Shown piece after piece: positions 10,990 through 22,384 of a stretch of DNA of 64,000 nt (its first letter is position 1; each line of letters opens with the position of its first letter). The DNA is taken from positions 22,345,964 through 22,409,963 of the forward strand of contig JAVGWX010000018.1 of the NCBI GenBank assembly GCA_036924085.1, in the 5' to 3' direction. A program made the translations under genes and the position numbers. The notes under the pieces are model-generated. The model worked only from the letters and a program-made list of their open reading frames with translations, had not been told where the DNA came from and ran no database searches. This DNA is from Ariolimax columbianus. Taxonomy: Eukaryota; Mollusca; Gastropoda; Stylommatophora; Arionidae.

Positions 10990-12445
10990 TGCTGAAAGCA
11001 TTAAGCAATGCAATTTTTACAACATGCAATAATAAAGCATAAGAACGTCATTCAAAAAAACTTGACTACATCAAATATCAAAACATGAGAACATCAGCCA
11101 AGAGAAACGTGACCTTTCATATCAATATAAATATTAATAGTAATAGACAATAATTGAGAGCATAAGTCAGGACAAATTAGAAGAACATATTTCAATTACA
11201 CACAAACAAACTGTTATATGTGTTTGAGGAACAGCAATCAATAAATGATATACAAACGAATATCGAAATGTTAAACTTGTAAACACAGCAGAAAAATAAA
11301 ACTAGATGAAATAACATCAAAACTTGTTAACGAACTTGATACTAGCAAGGAAAAAAATAAATAAAAACTTTGCACATAACAATGTAGACTTCAAAACTGG
11401 AGACAAATTGAATAAGTCTAGGCAGAACACCTACCAACACAAACTAAACAAAATGACACAAAAACATTTAAAAAAAATAAAGTTAATTAATCTAATGAGA
11501 ATTAAAAACACATTAAAAATAGGCACAATAGCATACGGAAAGATAAACTGGACCGAGTCTAGCGTCAGTATGAACTAGATAAACCAATTTGAAGACATGG
11601 AAACTGAAAGACACAACTTCAGTTTTACTGGCACGATATGTCAATGCAAGAAATATTTAAGGAGAGTACAACATTCTACTTGTTTGTGCAATGTAGTCAA
11701 TTGTTGCATCGTATAGCAACAACAAATTAATACAACAAGTATTAACACACACACATCAAAGCTAGAAGACATGTGTCATAATGCCTGGGAGGAAAAATAA
11801 CTGTAAACACGACACATACAGCCATTAACATATTAAACTTTAGTCTCTTGCAGGCACTTCTTAAATCGTATGGTATATGGTAACAGAAGCTAACGTAGAC
11901 AATGGGTGTGTGTTCACTGGAATAATGAATAGAAATAAGAACATTCACTCCCATTATAACATTCAACAATTGTTTAAATGGGTTTTGGAAGACGAGGGTT
12001 GGGGGGGATTTCTTGGCATATAAGTTGGAAACAAAGATTAACAACTGTTCTGAATATTGAGAACCGCCAACATCAGTAGGGTTTTTTTTCTTTAATTCCA
12101 TGGGTGAACAAAAAATGTCCCACTAAAACATTCTCACATCATAGCTTTCAAGAATTGCTTAATGGAGGGACATATATTGGTATAGACATTTAACAAAAAC
12201 AAAAACAAACAAACAAACAAACATTCAAATTCTCTGGATGAACAACACAAACATTCATTCACATTCAAACATCTAACACTGTTTTCATGATAGAATTTGT
12301 CAAGGGCCACACATGTGTTACAGGGGTCTGAATGAGATAAACAGAATTGTAACACGGAAACCTGCCAGGTATATCGAGGCGGGCAGTTAAGATGGGATGG
12401 ACATGGGACTGGCTACTCCATTCTGTAGATGGTATTGTATAACTT
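10990..12445. other. AT-rich, no recognisable feature
   Basis: About 1.45 kb of A- and T-rich sequence without a recognisable domain, tandem array or relation to the dispersed families. Short minus-strand frames (11742-12101, 12134-12355) look incidental. Confidence 0.45.
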
Positions 12446-12446
12446 C

Positions 12447-12760
12447 TCCCTGTCTATTAATTTGTTGGAGCTTTGGTACAACACTCCATTTTGCGTCTCT
12501 AGCCAGCTTTTATGTAAGCCTGATTCAAGTCATTTGTTGGAGCTTTGGTCCAACACATCATTTGGCTCCTCTAGTCGGCCTTTGTGTAACCCTGATTCAA
12601 GTTATTTGTTGGATCTTTGGTCCAACACTCCATTTGGCTCCTCTAGCCGGCTTTGTGTAGGCCTGATTCAAGTCCTTTGTTGGAGCTTTGGTCCAACACT
12701 CCATTTGGCACCTCTAATCGGCTTTTATATAAGCCTGATTCCAGTCATTTGATGAAGGTT
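12447..12760. repeat. 72-bp tandem repeat, about four units
   Basis: TTTGTTGG recurs at 12461, 12533, 12605 and 12676. Each unit contains AGCTTTGGTCCAACACTCCA, CCTCTAGCCGGC and AAGCCTGATTCAAGT. Confidence 0.92.
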
Positions 12761-13344
12761 AGGACCAACTTAGGCCTGCTGTGTTCCTTTACATGTTATC
12801 CATTTCTCATGCTCCTTCACTAAACTGGAACCCACATCCACCGAAACTGTGAGCCACAAGCAAAAGATAATAAAGCATCAATACTCAATGGCAGAAGAGA
12901 GGCACTCAAACTATGAACCTTGAATATCACCAAGGGCACAAGGTTGAAATCTAGACGGAGTGTCTTAGTCAACACATCCACTGCAGACTAGTTCTGGAAA
13001 ACGCAGGAATAAACAGGCTGAATCGAGCTCTGGAAGGAATCTGCGCCTGGGCACCACCTGTCATTCACAACATGGAAGTAACTAAAGACTCCAAACTGGC
13101 GTGCCACGATGCAGGAACGACTTAACGAGATGAAGGTACAGGGGTGATGATCCACAAGAGCCGCTGTGAAACAACACGAGGCCCAGATTACATGACAATC
13201 TGTCCAAACTTTCTGGAAGCATGCAAACTGTATGATAAGTTGAAGTGCAAGGACAAGGCAATCCATGGGGGCTGAGTATTGGAAACATGATGTATTTTGT
13301 GGTGTGCTGGACACAGTTATAACAGTAAGTTAGTAGGTAGAAGG
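12761..13344. other. No recognisable feature
   Basis: Non-repetitive sequence. Short antisense frames (12988-13314) show no domain. Confidence 0.4.
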
Positions 13345-13920
13345 CATTGGAAACACCAGCTCACAGAGGGCACTGGAAACACCAGCTCACAGAGGGCACT
13401 GGAAACACCAGCTCACAGAGGACATTGGAAACACCAGCTCACAGAGGACATTGGAAACACTAGCTCACAGAGGACACTGGAAACACCAGCTCACAGAGGG
13501 CACTGAAAACACCAGTTCACAGAGGGCACTGAAAACACCAGCTCACAGAGGGCACTGGAAACACCAGCTCACAGAGGGCACTGGAAACACCAGCTCACAG
13601 AGGACATTGGAAACACTAGCTCACAGAGGACACTGGAAACACCAGCTCACAGAGGGCACTGAAAACACCAGTTCACAGAGGGCACTGAAAACACCAGCTC
13701 ACAGAGGACACTGGAAACACCAGCTCACAGAGGACACTGGAAACACCAGCTCATAGAGGACATTGGAAAGACCAGCTCACAGAGGACACTGGAAACACCA
13801 GCTCACAGAGGACACTGGAAATACCAGCTCACAGAGGACACTGGAAACACCAGCTCACAGAGGACACTGGAAACATCAGCTCACAGAGGACACTGGAAAC
13901 ACCAACTCACAAGGGCACTA
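13345..13920. repeat. 26-bp minisatellite
   Basis: Units of 26 bp with core GGAAACACCAGCTCACAGAG, about 22 copies. GGGCACTG and GGACACTG/GGACATTG variants are interspersed in runs. A higher-order pattern is visible: the series around 13440-13520 is repeated around 13590-13690, suggesting a block duplication inside the array. Confidence 0.95.
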
Positions 13921-13946
13921 AACACATCATCGCACAAACACAAATA

Positions 13947-13948
<2 letters not shown>

Positions 13949-13988
<40 letters not shown>
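13949..13988. repeat. (TA)n microsatellite
   Basis: Short TA run just after the 26-bp array. Confidence 0.95.
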
Positions 13989-13992
<4 letters not shown>

Positions 13993-14534
13993 AACAATAA
14001 AGTCAGCACGCGTTAGTCATGGGACTATGAAATAAGAAAATGAAAAATAACATTGGCACACATTAAAATATTCAAGACCTGTGTAGTGTAAAGGGAGTTT
14101 TAAGGAACAGCGTTGAATAATAAACAACATTTCCCTACATTTAAACATCGAATTCAGTAGACACTTGCATCGTGTCCCTTAAGGGATAACAACAAAACAT
14201 TAATTTATACATGTTTGATGCTGGCTTTCATAGTCACTGAAAGCAAACAGCCAACAAGCAATCGGCAAGTCAACAAACATATCAACATCTGGACATTCAA
14301 ACATCAAAGTCAAGAGACAATATTCTCCAGAGAAAGAGAACACATAAACAATACAAACAGCCACGTACAATAAAACATTCAACAATTGTTAAATGCTGAG
14401 ACTTGTCACAACTGCACCAGCCGACTAAAACCACACTTTGCGAGACATACAACTCGGGATGTTAGTAGACAGGTAACACAGTAAAAGGATACAACAATAC
14501 AATCAGTCCTTAAACATTGAGCCTTTGTTTGGCA
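13989..14534. other. No recognisable feature
   Basis: AT-rich sequence without a supported gene. Confidence 0.4.
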
Positions 14535-14800
14535 AGTTCAAAAACAACTGTTTAGCATTTGTTTTACAAGGAGAAAAAAATATTTAGCATTTAATGGCAA
14601 GTTGAGAAACAAATATTTACCATTTGTTTGATTAGAAACAATAAGTAGCATTTGTTTACAAGTTCAGAAACAAACATTTACCATTTGTTGACAAGTTCAG
14701 AAACAAACATTTACCATTTGTTGACAAGTTCAGAAAAAAAATTTTAGTATTTGTTGACAATTTCAGAAACAAACATTTACCATTTGTTGACAAGTTCAGA
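14535..14800. repeat. 33-bp minisatellite
   Basis: CATTTGTTGACAAGTTCAGA followed by AACAAACATTTAC forms the 33-bp unit. About eight units are present, the first ones degenerate. Confidence 0.9.
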
Positions 14801-15074
14801 TACATTTAGAAGTGATGTAAATAAAAATGAATAAAATAAAAATAAATAGAATGAAAAAAAACAGGTACAAAAAAAAAATTAGGTTTAAACTTCTAGACAT
14901 TATATACCGTATTTACCAGAGTCAAGAACATTACGGCGTCAAGGACGCACTCCAATTTCAAAATGGAAAATTTTGAGACAAAACAATAATCATTAAAATA
15001 AGGTCACAACACGTTCCCTTTCATTAACAAGATGTTTCGTTGGTGGCTGATTTCAACACTTACACCTACCTTAC

Positions 15075-15300
15075 CAAGATTGTTTAACTTATCTTGACTT
15101 AACGTCTTTACACTGGTCTAGAGAGCTTTGTAGTCTGTATAAACTCATTTGTATTTTACTTTCCTTGAACTAAAAATAATTATGCGCATCAAACGTATTC
15201 TTAAATGCATTAATTTACCCTGCCACCGCTATTTCCCGTGACAATGCATTCCAAGAATTCCCCACTTTCTGACTACAAAAAAAAAATGTCCTAGTATGTC
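15075..15300 (-). mobile_element. LINE-D 3' end, copy 2
   Basis: Minus-strand translation gives SQKVGNSWNALSREIAVAG then, after a stop, INAFKNTFDAHNYF. This is the same C-terminal block as copy 1 but with an internal stop. The 3' untranslated sequence and a remnant of the TTAAG tail lie at 15075-15120. Confidence 0.8.
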
Positions 15301-15970
15301 ATATGGACCTGTCGTTAATTAATTAGTAGATGTCCCAGCTCGTTCTTGTAAGTGGCCGTATTTTGAAGAAAAAAACTGGTTATAGTCGAATTTATCCTTC
15401 CTCTTTAATTATCTAATAAACATGTATTAAATCGCATCGAATTAAGTGAGATGTAGATCATCTTGATCCCTTATGATTTGAACTATTTTCTTTTACATAT
15501 CTAAAGACACAGTAATTTCACAAGCAGAGTTGTCAAATGGCCTACCGTTTGTGGTTTCACATACTGCATTATTTCAATGTTTTTATAGTATTGGATATAG
15601 GCTTTGTTTGCCACTTAACTCTTTACACCATAGCATGCCCGAAACCACCAACAAAAAAGGCTATGTACTTCACTTTTAACCAACCAGCCAGGGTAGACGG
15701 ACCAAAAATGTGAAGACAGCGATGGCCTAGATGAAGAAAATAAGCTTCTACTCTGAAACAAAGTGTGATCAAGGATAAAGGCGAGTCATTTAAGGCTTGG
15801 GGTGTAATGGGTTAATCAACATTAAAACTGTCCTACTACTTGTCTCCCTTTGCTGGTGTAGTCGAGCGGTTTTAAAGGCTGATGACTACAGGACGCTTCG
15901 CCACTGCTGTCGCCACATCGCGTGCGTGCTGGCTATGTTTGTTTATTTCACCCCCAACAGAAAAACAACA
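15301..15970. other. No recognisable feature
   Basis: AT-rich sequence without a supported feature. Confidence 0.35.
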
Positions 15971-15971
15971 T

Positions 15972-16060
15972 ATGCTTTACCGGGGATTCGATCCGCTGCC
16001 CTCTTAGTCGGCAGGCAGGCATCAAAACCATTCGGTCTCGCGTCACTTAATAATGTCCCC
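15972..16060 (-). other. Possible tRNA-like SINE head
   Basis: The minus strand contains GGATCGAATCCCCGG (B-box-like) preceded by GAATGGTTTTGATGCCTGCC, at spacing roughly like a tRNA. I cannot fold it into a convincing tRNA. No second copy is present in the window, so this is only a candidate SINE promoter region. Confidence 0.35.
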
Positions 16061-16970
16061 TTAAAGTCAAGGTCATTTGAAAAGAGTGAAAGTACTTGTA
16101 GTACTGATGTAAAACATTAGTTTAGTTTAATATAAAGTAAAACATTTAGTTTAGTTTAGTCGATCGAGTAATCACCTTCATTGCACACGGTTTAACCCAT
16201 GAGTGCTCTCCTCTTCTCAGTATTTTTGGAGAATCTCAGCCCAATGCACGAACCTTGTAGCACCGGCGAGAATCCTGTAAAAGATTGGCTAGATTTTTAA
16301 CATCATTTTGAATGTTGCCCTAGCGTAGGCCGTTAAGTCTACTCTTTTCCATTTCCAACTGCCGATGGACTTTTAACGTGCGTTGCACTGGACACGGAGG
16401 TCCGATCTCTACAACCCAGAGATCCGGGGAAATACCAGATAGTCCATCTGAAAATATCCAGCTCTCCACCGTGATTTGAGCCCGCGACCTCCAGCACCCG
16501 ATGCCTACGTCTTAAATCGTAATATACAACATGCGCATGACTACTAGTCCGTTGGCTCGTCTACCCTAGTCTGTCGATATGGGAACGAATTTTGGGGATA
16601 ACGTATATATTTAGAGAAATGTTCATGATACTTTATTTATTTACTATTTCAATAAATAATAATGTACACGTTTATTTCAGATGTACAAAGACAACGTTCC
16701 TCTGGGGTTAGCATATACCTACAAAAAACTTAATCTTTGGTCTCCACAACGCACTGTAAAAATTACCCCCACCCACCACCCCTCTGGAGACATATCATGG
16801 GGAAAAAAATAGAAAAATAGAGTCCACGACACACAAAAATACGGTATATAGAATTTGTGAAGGAAAAAATTAATTTCTAACACGCACAAAAATGCTGACT
16901 AGATCACTAATCGATATAAACAATTCCAGATTAAATGTGAGGAAAGTGACTAAGATATACAGGGCCGACG
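16061..16970. other. Presumed intron, no feature seen
   Basis: This lies downstream, in transcriptional sense, of the MICU-like exon. A second B-box-like word (GGTCGCGGGCTCAAATC, minus strand near 16455-16480) hints at another degenerate SINE but is not supported further. Confidence 0.4.
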
Positions 16971-16976
16971 ACATAC

Positions 16977-17059
16977 CACAAGAAACTCCTCCTTGTCCAC
17001 GATTTGGTTGCCATCTGTATCAAACATGTTGAATGCAATCTGGAATCCTGAGTGTGGCT
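16977..17059 (-). CDS. Single exon of a MICU2/MICU3-like EF-hand protein
   Basis: An 83-bp exon on the minus strand. Upstream is the acceptor TTATGTTTCAG (ending at 17060); downstream is the donor GTATGT (16976-16971). The first two bases complete a split codon (phase-1 intron before, phase 0 after). The exon encodes (E/K)PHSGFQIAFNMF followed by DTDGNQIVDKEEFLV. The 12-residue loop DTDGNQIVDKEE has acidic or Asn ligands at 1, 3, 5 and 9, Gly at 4, Ile at 7 position and Glu at 12, so it should bind calcium. The block P-H-x-G-F-x-I-A-F-N-M-F-D-T-D-G-N is typical of MICU2/MICU3, regulators of the mitochondrial calcium uniporter in the intermembrane space; MICU3 fits best. I found no neighbouring exon in the window, so introns must be long. 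A retro-copy is unlikely because both splice sites are intact. Confidence 0.8.
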
Positions 17060-17404
17060 CTGAAACATAAGCCAAGCTTGTTACAATGACATTAACGTAC
17101 AAGTTGGGATGGCCACACGGTGAGAAGAAATACAATGGAGAGGAAAGTTGAGATTTTGTGTCCATCTCTGTGAATCTGTGAATTCATGTAGGTGCACTTG
17201 CGTCTTAATCTCCCCCCCCCCCCACCCCAGCCTCCCCCCTCCAACCGAGAGTTCCCTGGGTTCCCACCGGACGTATTTGACTGCTGATGACTGTAACGGG
17301 ACATTCCATTTCGTGTTAAAGGTAGGACAGGTCCGTATAATTTTATTTTAAATAAATAGGTAAAGACTTAGATTAAAAAATACAAGTGTAGAAAAGATGG
17401 TTAT

Positions 17405-17850
17405 GTTCAGTTTTGTCAAGGGTTAGGATTAGGTTTAGTGTTAGGGTTATGGTTATGTTTAGAGTTAGGTTTGAGTTTTGTTGAGGGTTAGGTTTAGGGT
17501 TTAGTTTAGGGCAATGTTTAGGGTTAGATTAGTGTTAGGGTTATGGTTACGTTTAGGGTTAGGGTTATGTTGAGGGTTAGGTTTAGGGTTAAGTTTAGGG
17601 CAATGTTTAGGGTTAGATTAGTGTTAGGGGTATGGTTACGTTTAGGGTTAGGTTAGGGTTATGTTGAAGGTTAGGTTTAGGGTTAAGCTTAGGGCAATGT
17701 TTAGGGTTAGATTAGTGTTAGGGTTATGGTTACGTTTAGGGTTAGGTTAGGGTTATATTTAGGGTTAAGTTCAGGGTAAGGTTTAGGGTTAGATTAGTGT
17801 CAGGGTTATGTTTAGGTTTAGGGTTAGGTTTATGATTATGGTTATTGTTA
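17405..17850. repeat. Interstitial telomere-like (TTAGGG-derived) tract
   Basis: Dense degenerate TTAGGG-type words (GGTTAGG, GTTTAGGGTTAGG, GGGTTATG) over about 445 bp. A higher-order unit of about 90 bp containing GGGCAATGTTTAGGGTTAGA recurs near 17511, 17600 and 17694. It lies about 350 bp upstream, in the sense direction, of the MICU-like exon. Confidence 0.85.
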
Positions 17851-18304
17851 GATACCGTGGTTGTTATTTCATTGTCAGCATAGTTAAGGCAATCCTCCTG
17901 TAGAAACTTAATGCTACTCTCCTTATCATGGACCAACGTTGACAGATTCCAGAAATCCATCGCTAAGACGGCAGGAGTAAGCGGCAACGGAAGCGGAATC
18001 AGAAAGGCTCGTCTATTCTCGTCGAATTGTTGACACCCCACACGGTTAACAAGAGCACTGTTCTGTGACATCACTATCTCAAACTTAGTGCTAAAAATAG
18101 ATGTTTCGTTTGTTTGTGGTGAATTAAGTCACACATTTAGGTAAGTTTCTATCCGCATTGATGCTGCATATGAACACTCTTTAGAGATGATCATCACGTT
18201 TAACTACCCTATTGCTTTCAATCCCTAGCAAAATGAGTTATTCACTGCCTTTTTTTTCCTGTATCATGTATGGGGTTTTACTACACATGTTGAAAGCGAT
18301 TTAA

Positions 18305-18440
18305 AACCCCCAAGTGTGGCTCTGCAATATTAGCCAGACTTGTCACAATGGCGTAACGTAACAGTTGGGAAGGTCACACAATGGGAAACAATAATATGTA
18401 GAGAAATTGGTAGGAAAATTGAGACACAGAGAAATACATA
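18305..18440 (-). repeat. Duplicate of the MICU exon acceptor region
   Basis: This matches 17040-17170: GAGCCACACT, the acceptor (here ATTGCAG), then GACAAG, TGTCATTGT-like and CCCAACTTGTACGTTA-like intron words in the same order. Similarity stops about ten bases into the exon, so only the intron end and acceptor are duplicated; the EF-hand is missing. Confidence 0.75.
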
Positions 18441-18594
18441 AATACACTATTTTGAAAAGGTGGCAGGAGAAGTAAAGTGCTTGTCTCTCATAACAAAGGG
18501 GTTGGGTTACAGACACATTCAGTGAGGGTGTTCGAAGGTATGGACTGAGTTTCAACGTTGGAGAATTTTCTCTGCTACCGGGATATAGTGAATA

Positions 18595-18935
18595 AGACGA
18601 AGACGAAGAAGATGAAGAAGAAGATGAAGATGAAGAAGAAAAAGAAGACGAAGAATGAAATGAAGACAAAGAAGTAGATGAAGAAGAAGCAGATGAAGAA
18701 TAAGAAGAGGATGAAGAGGTAGATGAAGAAGTAGATTAATAATTAGATGAAGAAGAAGAAGAAGAAAACAAGAAGAAGAAGAAGAAGAATCGGAGAAGAG
18801 AAAGGGGAAAAGGGAAGAAAAGAAGGGAAGAAGGGGATAAGAAGAATAAGGGCAGCAGAAGAAAAAGTAGAAGTGAAAGAAGGAGGAGCAGGGAGTGAAG
18901 ACGGAGAAGAAGGAAAAGAATAAGAAAATATTAAG
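18595..18935. repeat. GAA/GAT purine-rich tract
   Basis: Long purine strand of GAAGAAGAT- and GAAGAAGAA-type triplets. Antisense frames read as poly-Ser or poly-Phe and are not genes. It may be a decayed LINE/SINE GAA tail that expanded. Confidence 0.85.
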
Positions 18936-19074
18936 AACCAGAAGCCAGGGGAGGAGTGCTGGGCATGAGGTAATTCGTGTGGATTGTTAAAGGCATACAA
19001 ACTTCAACACAAAGTCACAGAATCAGACATTGTTTTGTGTCAAGTTAACCCTTCTGAAATGACACTTCACTGGC

Positions 19075-19322
19075 TATATGTTTTGTGGATATCTGCAAAC
19101 ACTGGATATTTTGTGGATATCTGCAAACATTGGCTATTGTGTGGATATCTGCAAACACTGGCTATTGTGTGGATATCTGCAGACACTGGCTATTGTGTGG
19201 ATATCTGCAAACACTGGCTATTGTGTGGATATCTGCAGACACTGGCTATTTTGTGGATATCTGCAAACACTGGCTATTGTGTGGATATCTGCAGACACTA
19301 GCTATTTTGTGGATATCTGCGA
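19075..19322. repeat. 28-bp minisatellite
   Basis: GTGGATATCTGCAAACACTG recurs at 19141 and 19169, a 28-bp period; about nine units. GCAAACACTGG and GCAGACACTGG variants alternate in the later units. Confidence 0.95.
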
Positions 19323-19439
19323 AAGTATAATCAATGATAGTAGAATGGTTGTTCATGTAGCATACCCTTTGTAGAACGTCACTCCGACTCAATTTTTGGT
19401 CGCCTCTGATATTTTCATCTTTAGATCATCTTTGATGGC

Positions 19440-19690
19440 GTGAGGAGAACTGGTTTATCAATACCATTTTGGCCAGAATGTGTAATTACTTTGGTCACAT
19501 CACGAGAGAGAACGGTCTTGAGAGAACAGTGATGGAAGGTATGGTGCCAGGTAAAAGAGGCCGGGGTAGACCAAGAAGACGATGGCACAAAGATATCCAG
19601 GAATGCCTGGCGGAGGCTGGAGTTTAGGCAAGAGAAAGAGTGTCTTTCAGACAGACTGTGATGAGAGTGACGTCCTAGAAAGCCAAACGT
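19440..19690 (+). pseudogene. LINE-K C-terminal fragment
   Basis: Translation gives YFGHITRENGLERTVMEG, then MVPGKRGRGRPRRRWHKDIQ, then a stop after ECLAEAGV. The pattern FGH...R...GKRGRGRPRRRW is the usual C terminus of RTE/CR1-type LINE proteins. Only this end is present. It is followed by a short GAA run (19690-19720). Confidence 0.8.
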
Positions 19691-19839
19691 GGAAGAAGAA
19701 GAAGAAAAAGAAGAAGAAAGGACATGCTGCATGATGATGCAGCCCACAGGGAAGATGAATGTCGATTATTCCCCAAAATGATAGCAAATGTAAAATTCCC
19801 ATAACAAATTGTTTTGTGATAATACTAATGCTCTTAGTC

Positions 19840-20725
19840 ATAATTATCTGTATGGCTGTTGTTGTTGCTGTCCTGTAGCTGCTGAGCAAAGATGGCGCCA
19901 TAACTGGCTGCGAGTCTACATTTCTCTACTGTTTTGGATCATTATGGATGCCGCCAGACCATGGATTTGCCTGGAATTCACACTAGTCGACGACTTACAC
20001 TTGTGTTCACGGAAACGTGGTGTATTTTCCGTCGGGACTTGTTATTTCGTTCGTTTTTTTGTGATTTCTTCCATCCGTTTATCCTGGTCTGGACGCCGGC
20101 TGAATCAGTGAATGGAACTACGCTTATACCAGTTATACCTGTGTCGTGTTTCACGAGTTAGTTCTGCCGGTTCACCTTCACGAATGTGGCGTGTGGGAAT
20201 TTTAGATGCTACTATGATGAGATGAATACAGCTGGGGAGAGATGCCAGACTCACTCACACGCTGAGTGTTGTCCATACGACCTCTTGTGGTTATCGAAAA
20301 GGCACGACAAACTGCGTTAGATGCTTTCCCATCTTTCTACCCTGCGGGTTACATGTTTACGGAAAGGCTTCGGTGGTAACCCTGAGACAAAATCTGCATC
20401 CTATGCTATCTCCAGTCGTCTCGATGAATGTCTTGCCACTGGAAAAAGGTAGCTTAGGCTCTGTGAGTGAGGTTGACAAAAGGCGCAGTTTCTTCCTCCC
20501 TTTAATCCAAATCACCGCGCAAGTCACCTATTTCAGCGGACACAGCAAGAGATACGACTGAACAAAGAGAGTGGTCTTCATCACTTGTGATGGACAACTA
20601 TTATAGCTGCTGAGCAAGCTTGCTCTTGGCAGCCCAATGGCATTCTTATATAGACACAGATCCTCTTCAGTTTCATCGCTCTGCACAGCGCGCCGGCAAC
20701 CGTTGGCAGCGCCTGTAAGAACCTG
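19840..20725 (-). mobile_element. LINE-E 3' end, copy 2, split by REP-F
   Basis: On the minus strand 20725-20618 matches LINE-E copy 1 (TATATAAGAATGCC, GCTGCCAAGAGCAAGCTTGC). After the REP-F insertion it continues at 19875-19840 with CAGGACAGCAACAACAACAG, the ACA-rich tail. The recoverable C-terminal peptide includes ETEEDLCLYKNAIGLPRASL. It is much diverged from copy 1, hence old. Confidence 0.75.
19890..20603 (+). mobile_element. REP-F copy 1, 714 bp, with 14-bp target duplication
   Basis: Begins AGATGGCGCCATAACTGG and ends GTGATGGACAACTATTA. It is flanked by TAGCTGCTGAGCAA at 19876-19889 and 20604-20617, a perfect 14-bp target-site duplication typical of target-primed reverse transcription. 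The last third (about 20365-20603) matches SINE-A: CTCCAGTCGTCTCGATGAAT, GTCTTGCCACTGG, CTCCCTTTAATCCAAATCAC. The first two thirds are specific to REP-F, with no tRNA head and no domain in its short frames. A near-identical inverted copy is at 46905-47613. A plausible reading is a LINE 5' end joined to a LINE 3' end with the coding part deleted, SINE-A having borrowed the same 3' end. Confidence 0.88.
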
Positions 20726-20729
20726 TTTA

Positions 20730-21444
20730 TGTCTCAATAGATGATATTGGAGATTGACAGTTTAGATGAATTTTAGACGAATCTGCTGACACAAAATGTT
20801 TAGAATGATAATACTAGAGTATAGCAGGTCCAACAACAAGGGCATTTGAACGTTAGTTATTCGTGTCGAGTTAGAAGAACGGCCTACACATGGCACCGCA
20901 AAGCTTTACAAAGTGGACTGACAAGTAAATACGTTTTTATGTATATGGTTTGACAAATGCGCTCGTTTGTGACGAGTACAAATCTTTGCTTGACGAGGAG
21001 TAAACACAAATATATGTTTTTAATTGTTAATTACGTTTTTACTCGTTACTACATAACGACTCTCGCACAATTATTAATATTTCGGTTGAAATAGATTGTA
21101 CATAAGCTGGTTTATGATGGTGAAACTAAATGGACATCTACTGTCAAAATTTAAACCTACTAAAGTCATCGATAAATGGTACTTCAATGCTAAAACTACC
21201 AAGAATGTTCAAGGACACAAACGTCTTGTCTCTGACAGCAGTGCATTTTTTCTTCAGAAGAAATAGACTAATACTGTGTAAGTAATACAATATATTTCAG
21301 TTTGGTACGCATTCTTATTGAGAAATAAAGAGGAATTAGTATCTAGTTTAAATTTTTAACATAAACTGTATGAATGTAATCCGACCATGCTAATTGGTCA
21401 AATTTTTGACTGACTAGTAAGCCACCCTAAAATATTCCAAGCCC

Positions 21445-21454
<10 letters not shown>
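20730..21454. other. No recognisable feature
   Basis: AT-rich sequence without a supported feature. Confidence 0.4.

Positions 21455-21518
<64 letters not shown>
21455..21518. repeat. (TA)n microsatellite
   Basis: Pure TA run bordered by GTGTGTGTG on the left and CACGCGCACACG on the right. Confidence 0.97.
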
Positions 21519-21521
<3 letters not shown>

Positions 21522-21604
21522 GCGCACACGCACACACACACAAACATGGCGACATTATCAGACCGTTTTGACCTGATGATGTATATTTGGATTATTTAGA
21601 AACA

Positions 21605-21835
21605 AAAAATGATGTGCTGGTTATCAACCTCACTCTCTGGTCTCAAGCTACCTTGGACCAGTGGCAAGATGTAAGTCGAGACGACTGGAGGTAACTTAGG
21701 ATGCAGACACTCTGTCTCAACCTTCCTTGAGACCAAGTATTGCTTGAAACTTGCGGGATTCCCATGGCCCACCTTTTCAGTTCACCATTTTGAGAGGCGT
21801 GTGCTTACCTCGTGAGAGAAAGAAAGTGAGACACA
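21605..21835 (-). mobile_element. SINE-A copy 2
   Basis: The minus strand shows the head word ACGCCTCTCAAAATGG, then TCCCGCAAGTTTCAAGCAAT, GGTCTCAAGG, TTACCTCCAGTCGTCTCGAC and the CTTGCCACTGG block in family order. The B-box region is eroded. The copy lies between two TA microsatellites. Confidence 0.82.
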
Positions 21836-21856
21836 GAGAGGGGCATGCACACGCGA

Positions 21857-21857
<1 letters not shown>

Positions 21858-21912
<55 letters not shown>
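21858..21912. repeat. (TA)n microsatellite
   Basis: Pure TA run just beyond the head of SINE-A copy 2. Confidence 0.97.
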
Positions 21913-21915
<3 letters not shown>

Positions 21916-22384
21916 AACAATAATAGTTGTAAACAATTGATTTCCTAATCAGTTTAGTATACATATTTCATGTTTCAATATTTTCAAATTACATCATTCA
22001 TTTTCATTGTTAAAAAAATCATTACACTGTTTTAAAAAAAAAGAGTTTTAAAATGTGAACATTGTTGTTAGCAGTTTTTGAAAGCTTTTCTAGCTGACGT
22101 ACTTAAATTGACATAGCAACATCTGTTACAACTGTTTCTGAGTTGGTTTGGCCATAAATTTAGTGCAAGTCATGTACCATTTACAGCTGTGTAGACTGCA
22201 GCATATCGCGAAACCAGATCAAATTGATCACTTAAGTCTGTCGCGAGAGAAGCGCTTAGACCGCTCAAGAAATTATATACGGATGAAATTATGTAAAGGT
22301 ACTGCACCAGTAAGGCGTGAAAATTATACCGATTATTTCCCTTGCATGGAGTTAGGACGAGATTTAGATTCTAAACCAATCTAC
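21913..22384. other. No recognisable feature
   Basis: AT-rich sequence bordering a large satellite. Confidence 0.4.

Noticed and set aside
18343..19000. Ser- or Phe-rich minus-strand proteins
   Set aside because: Translation of a GAA/GAT purine tract.
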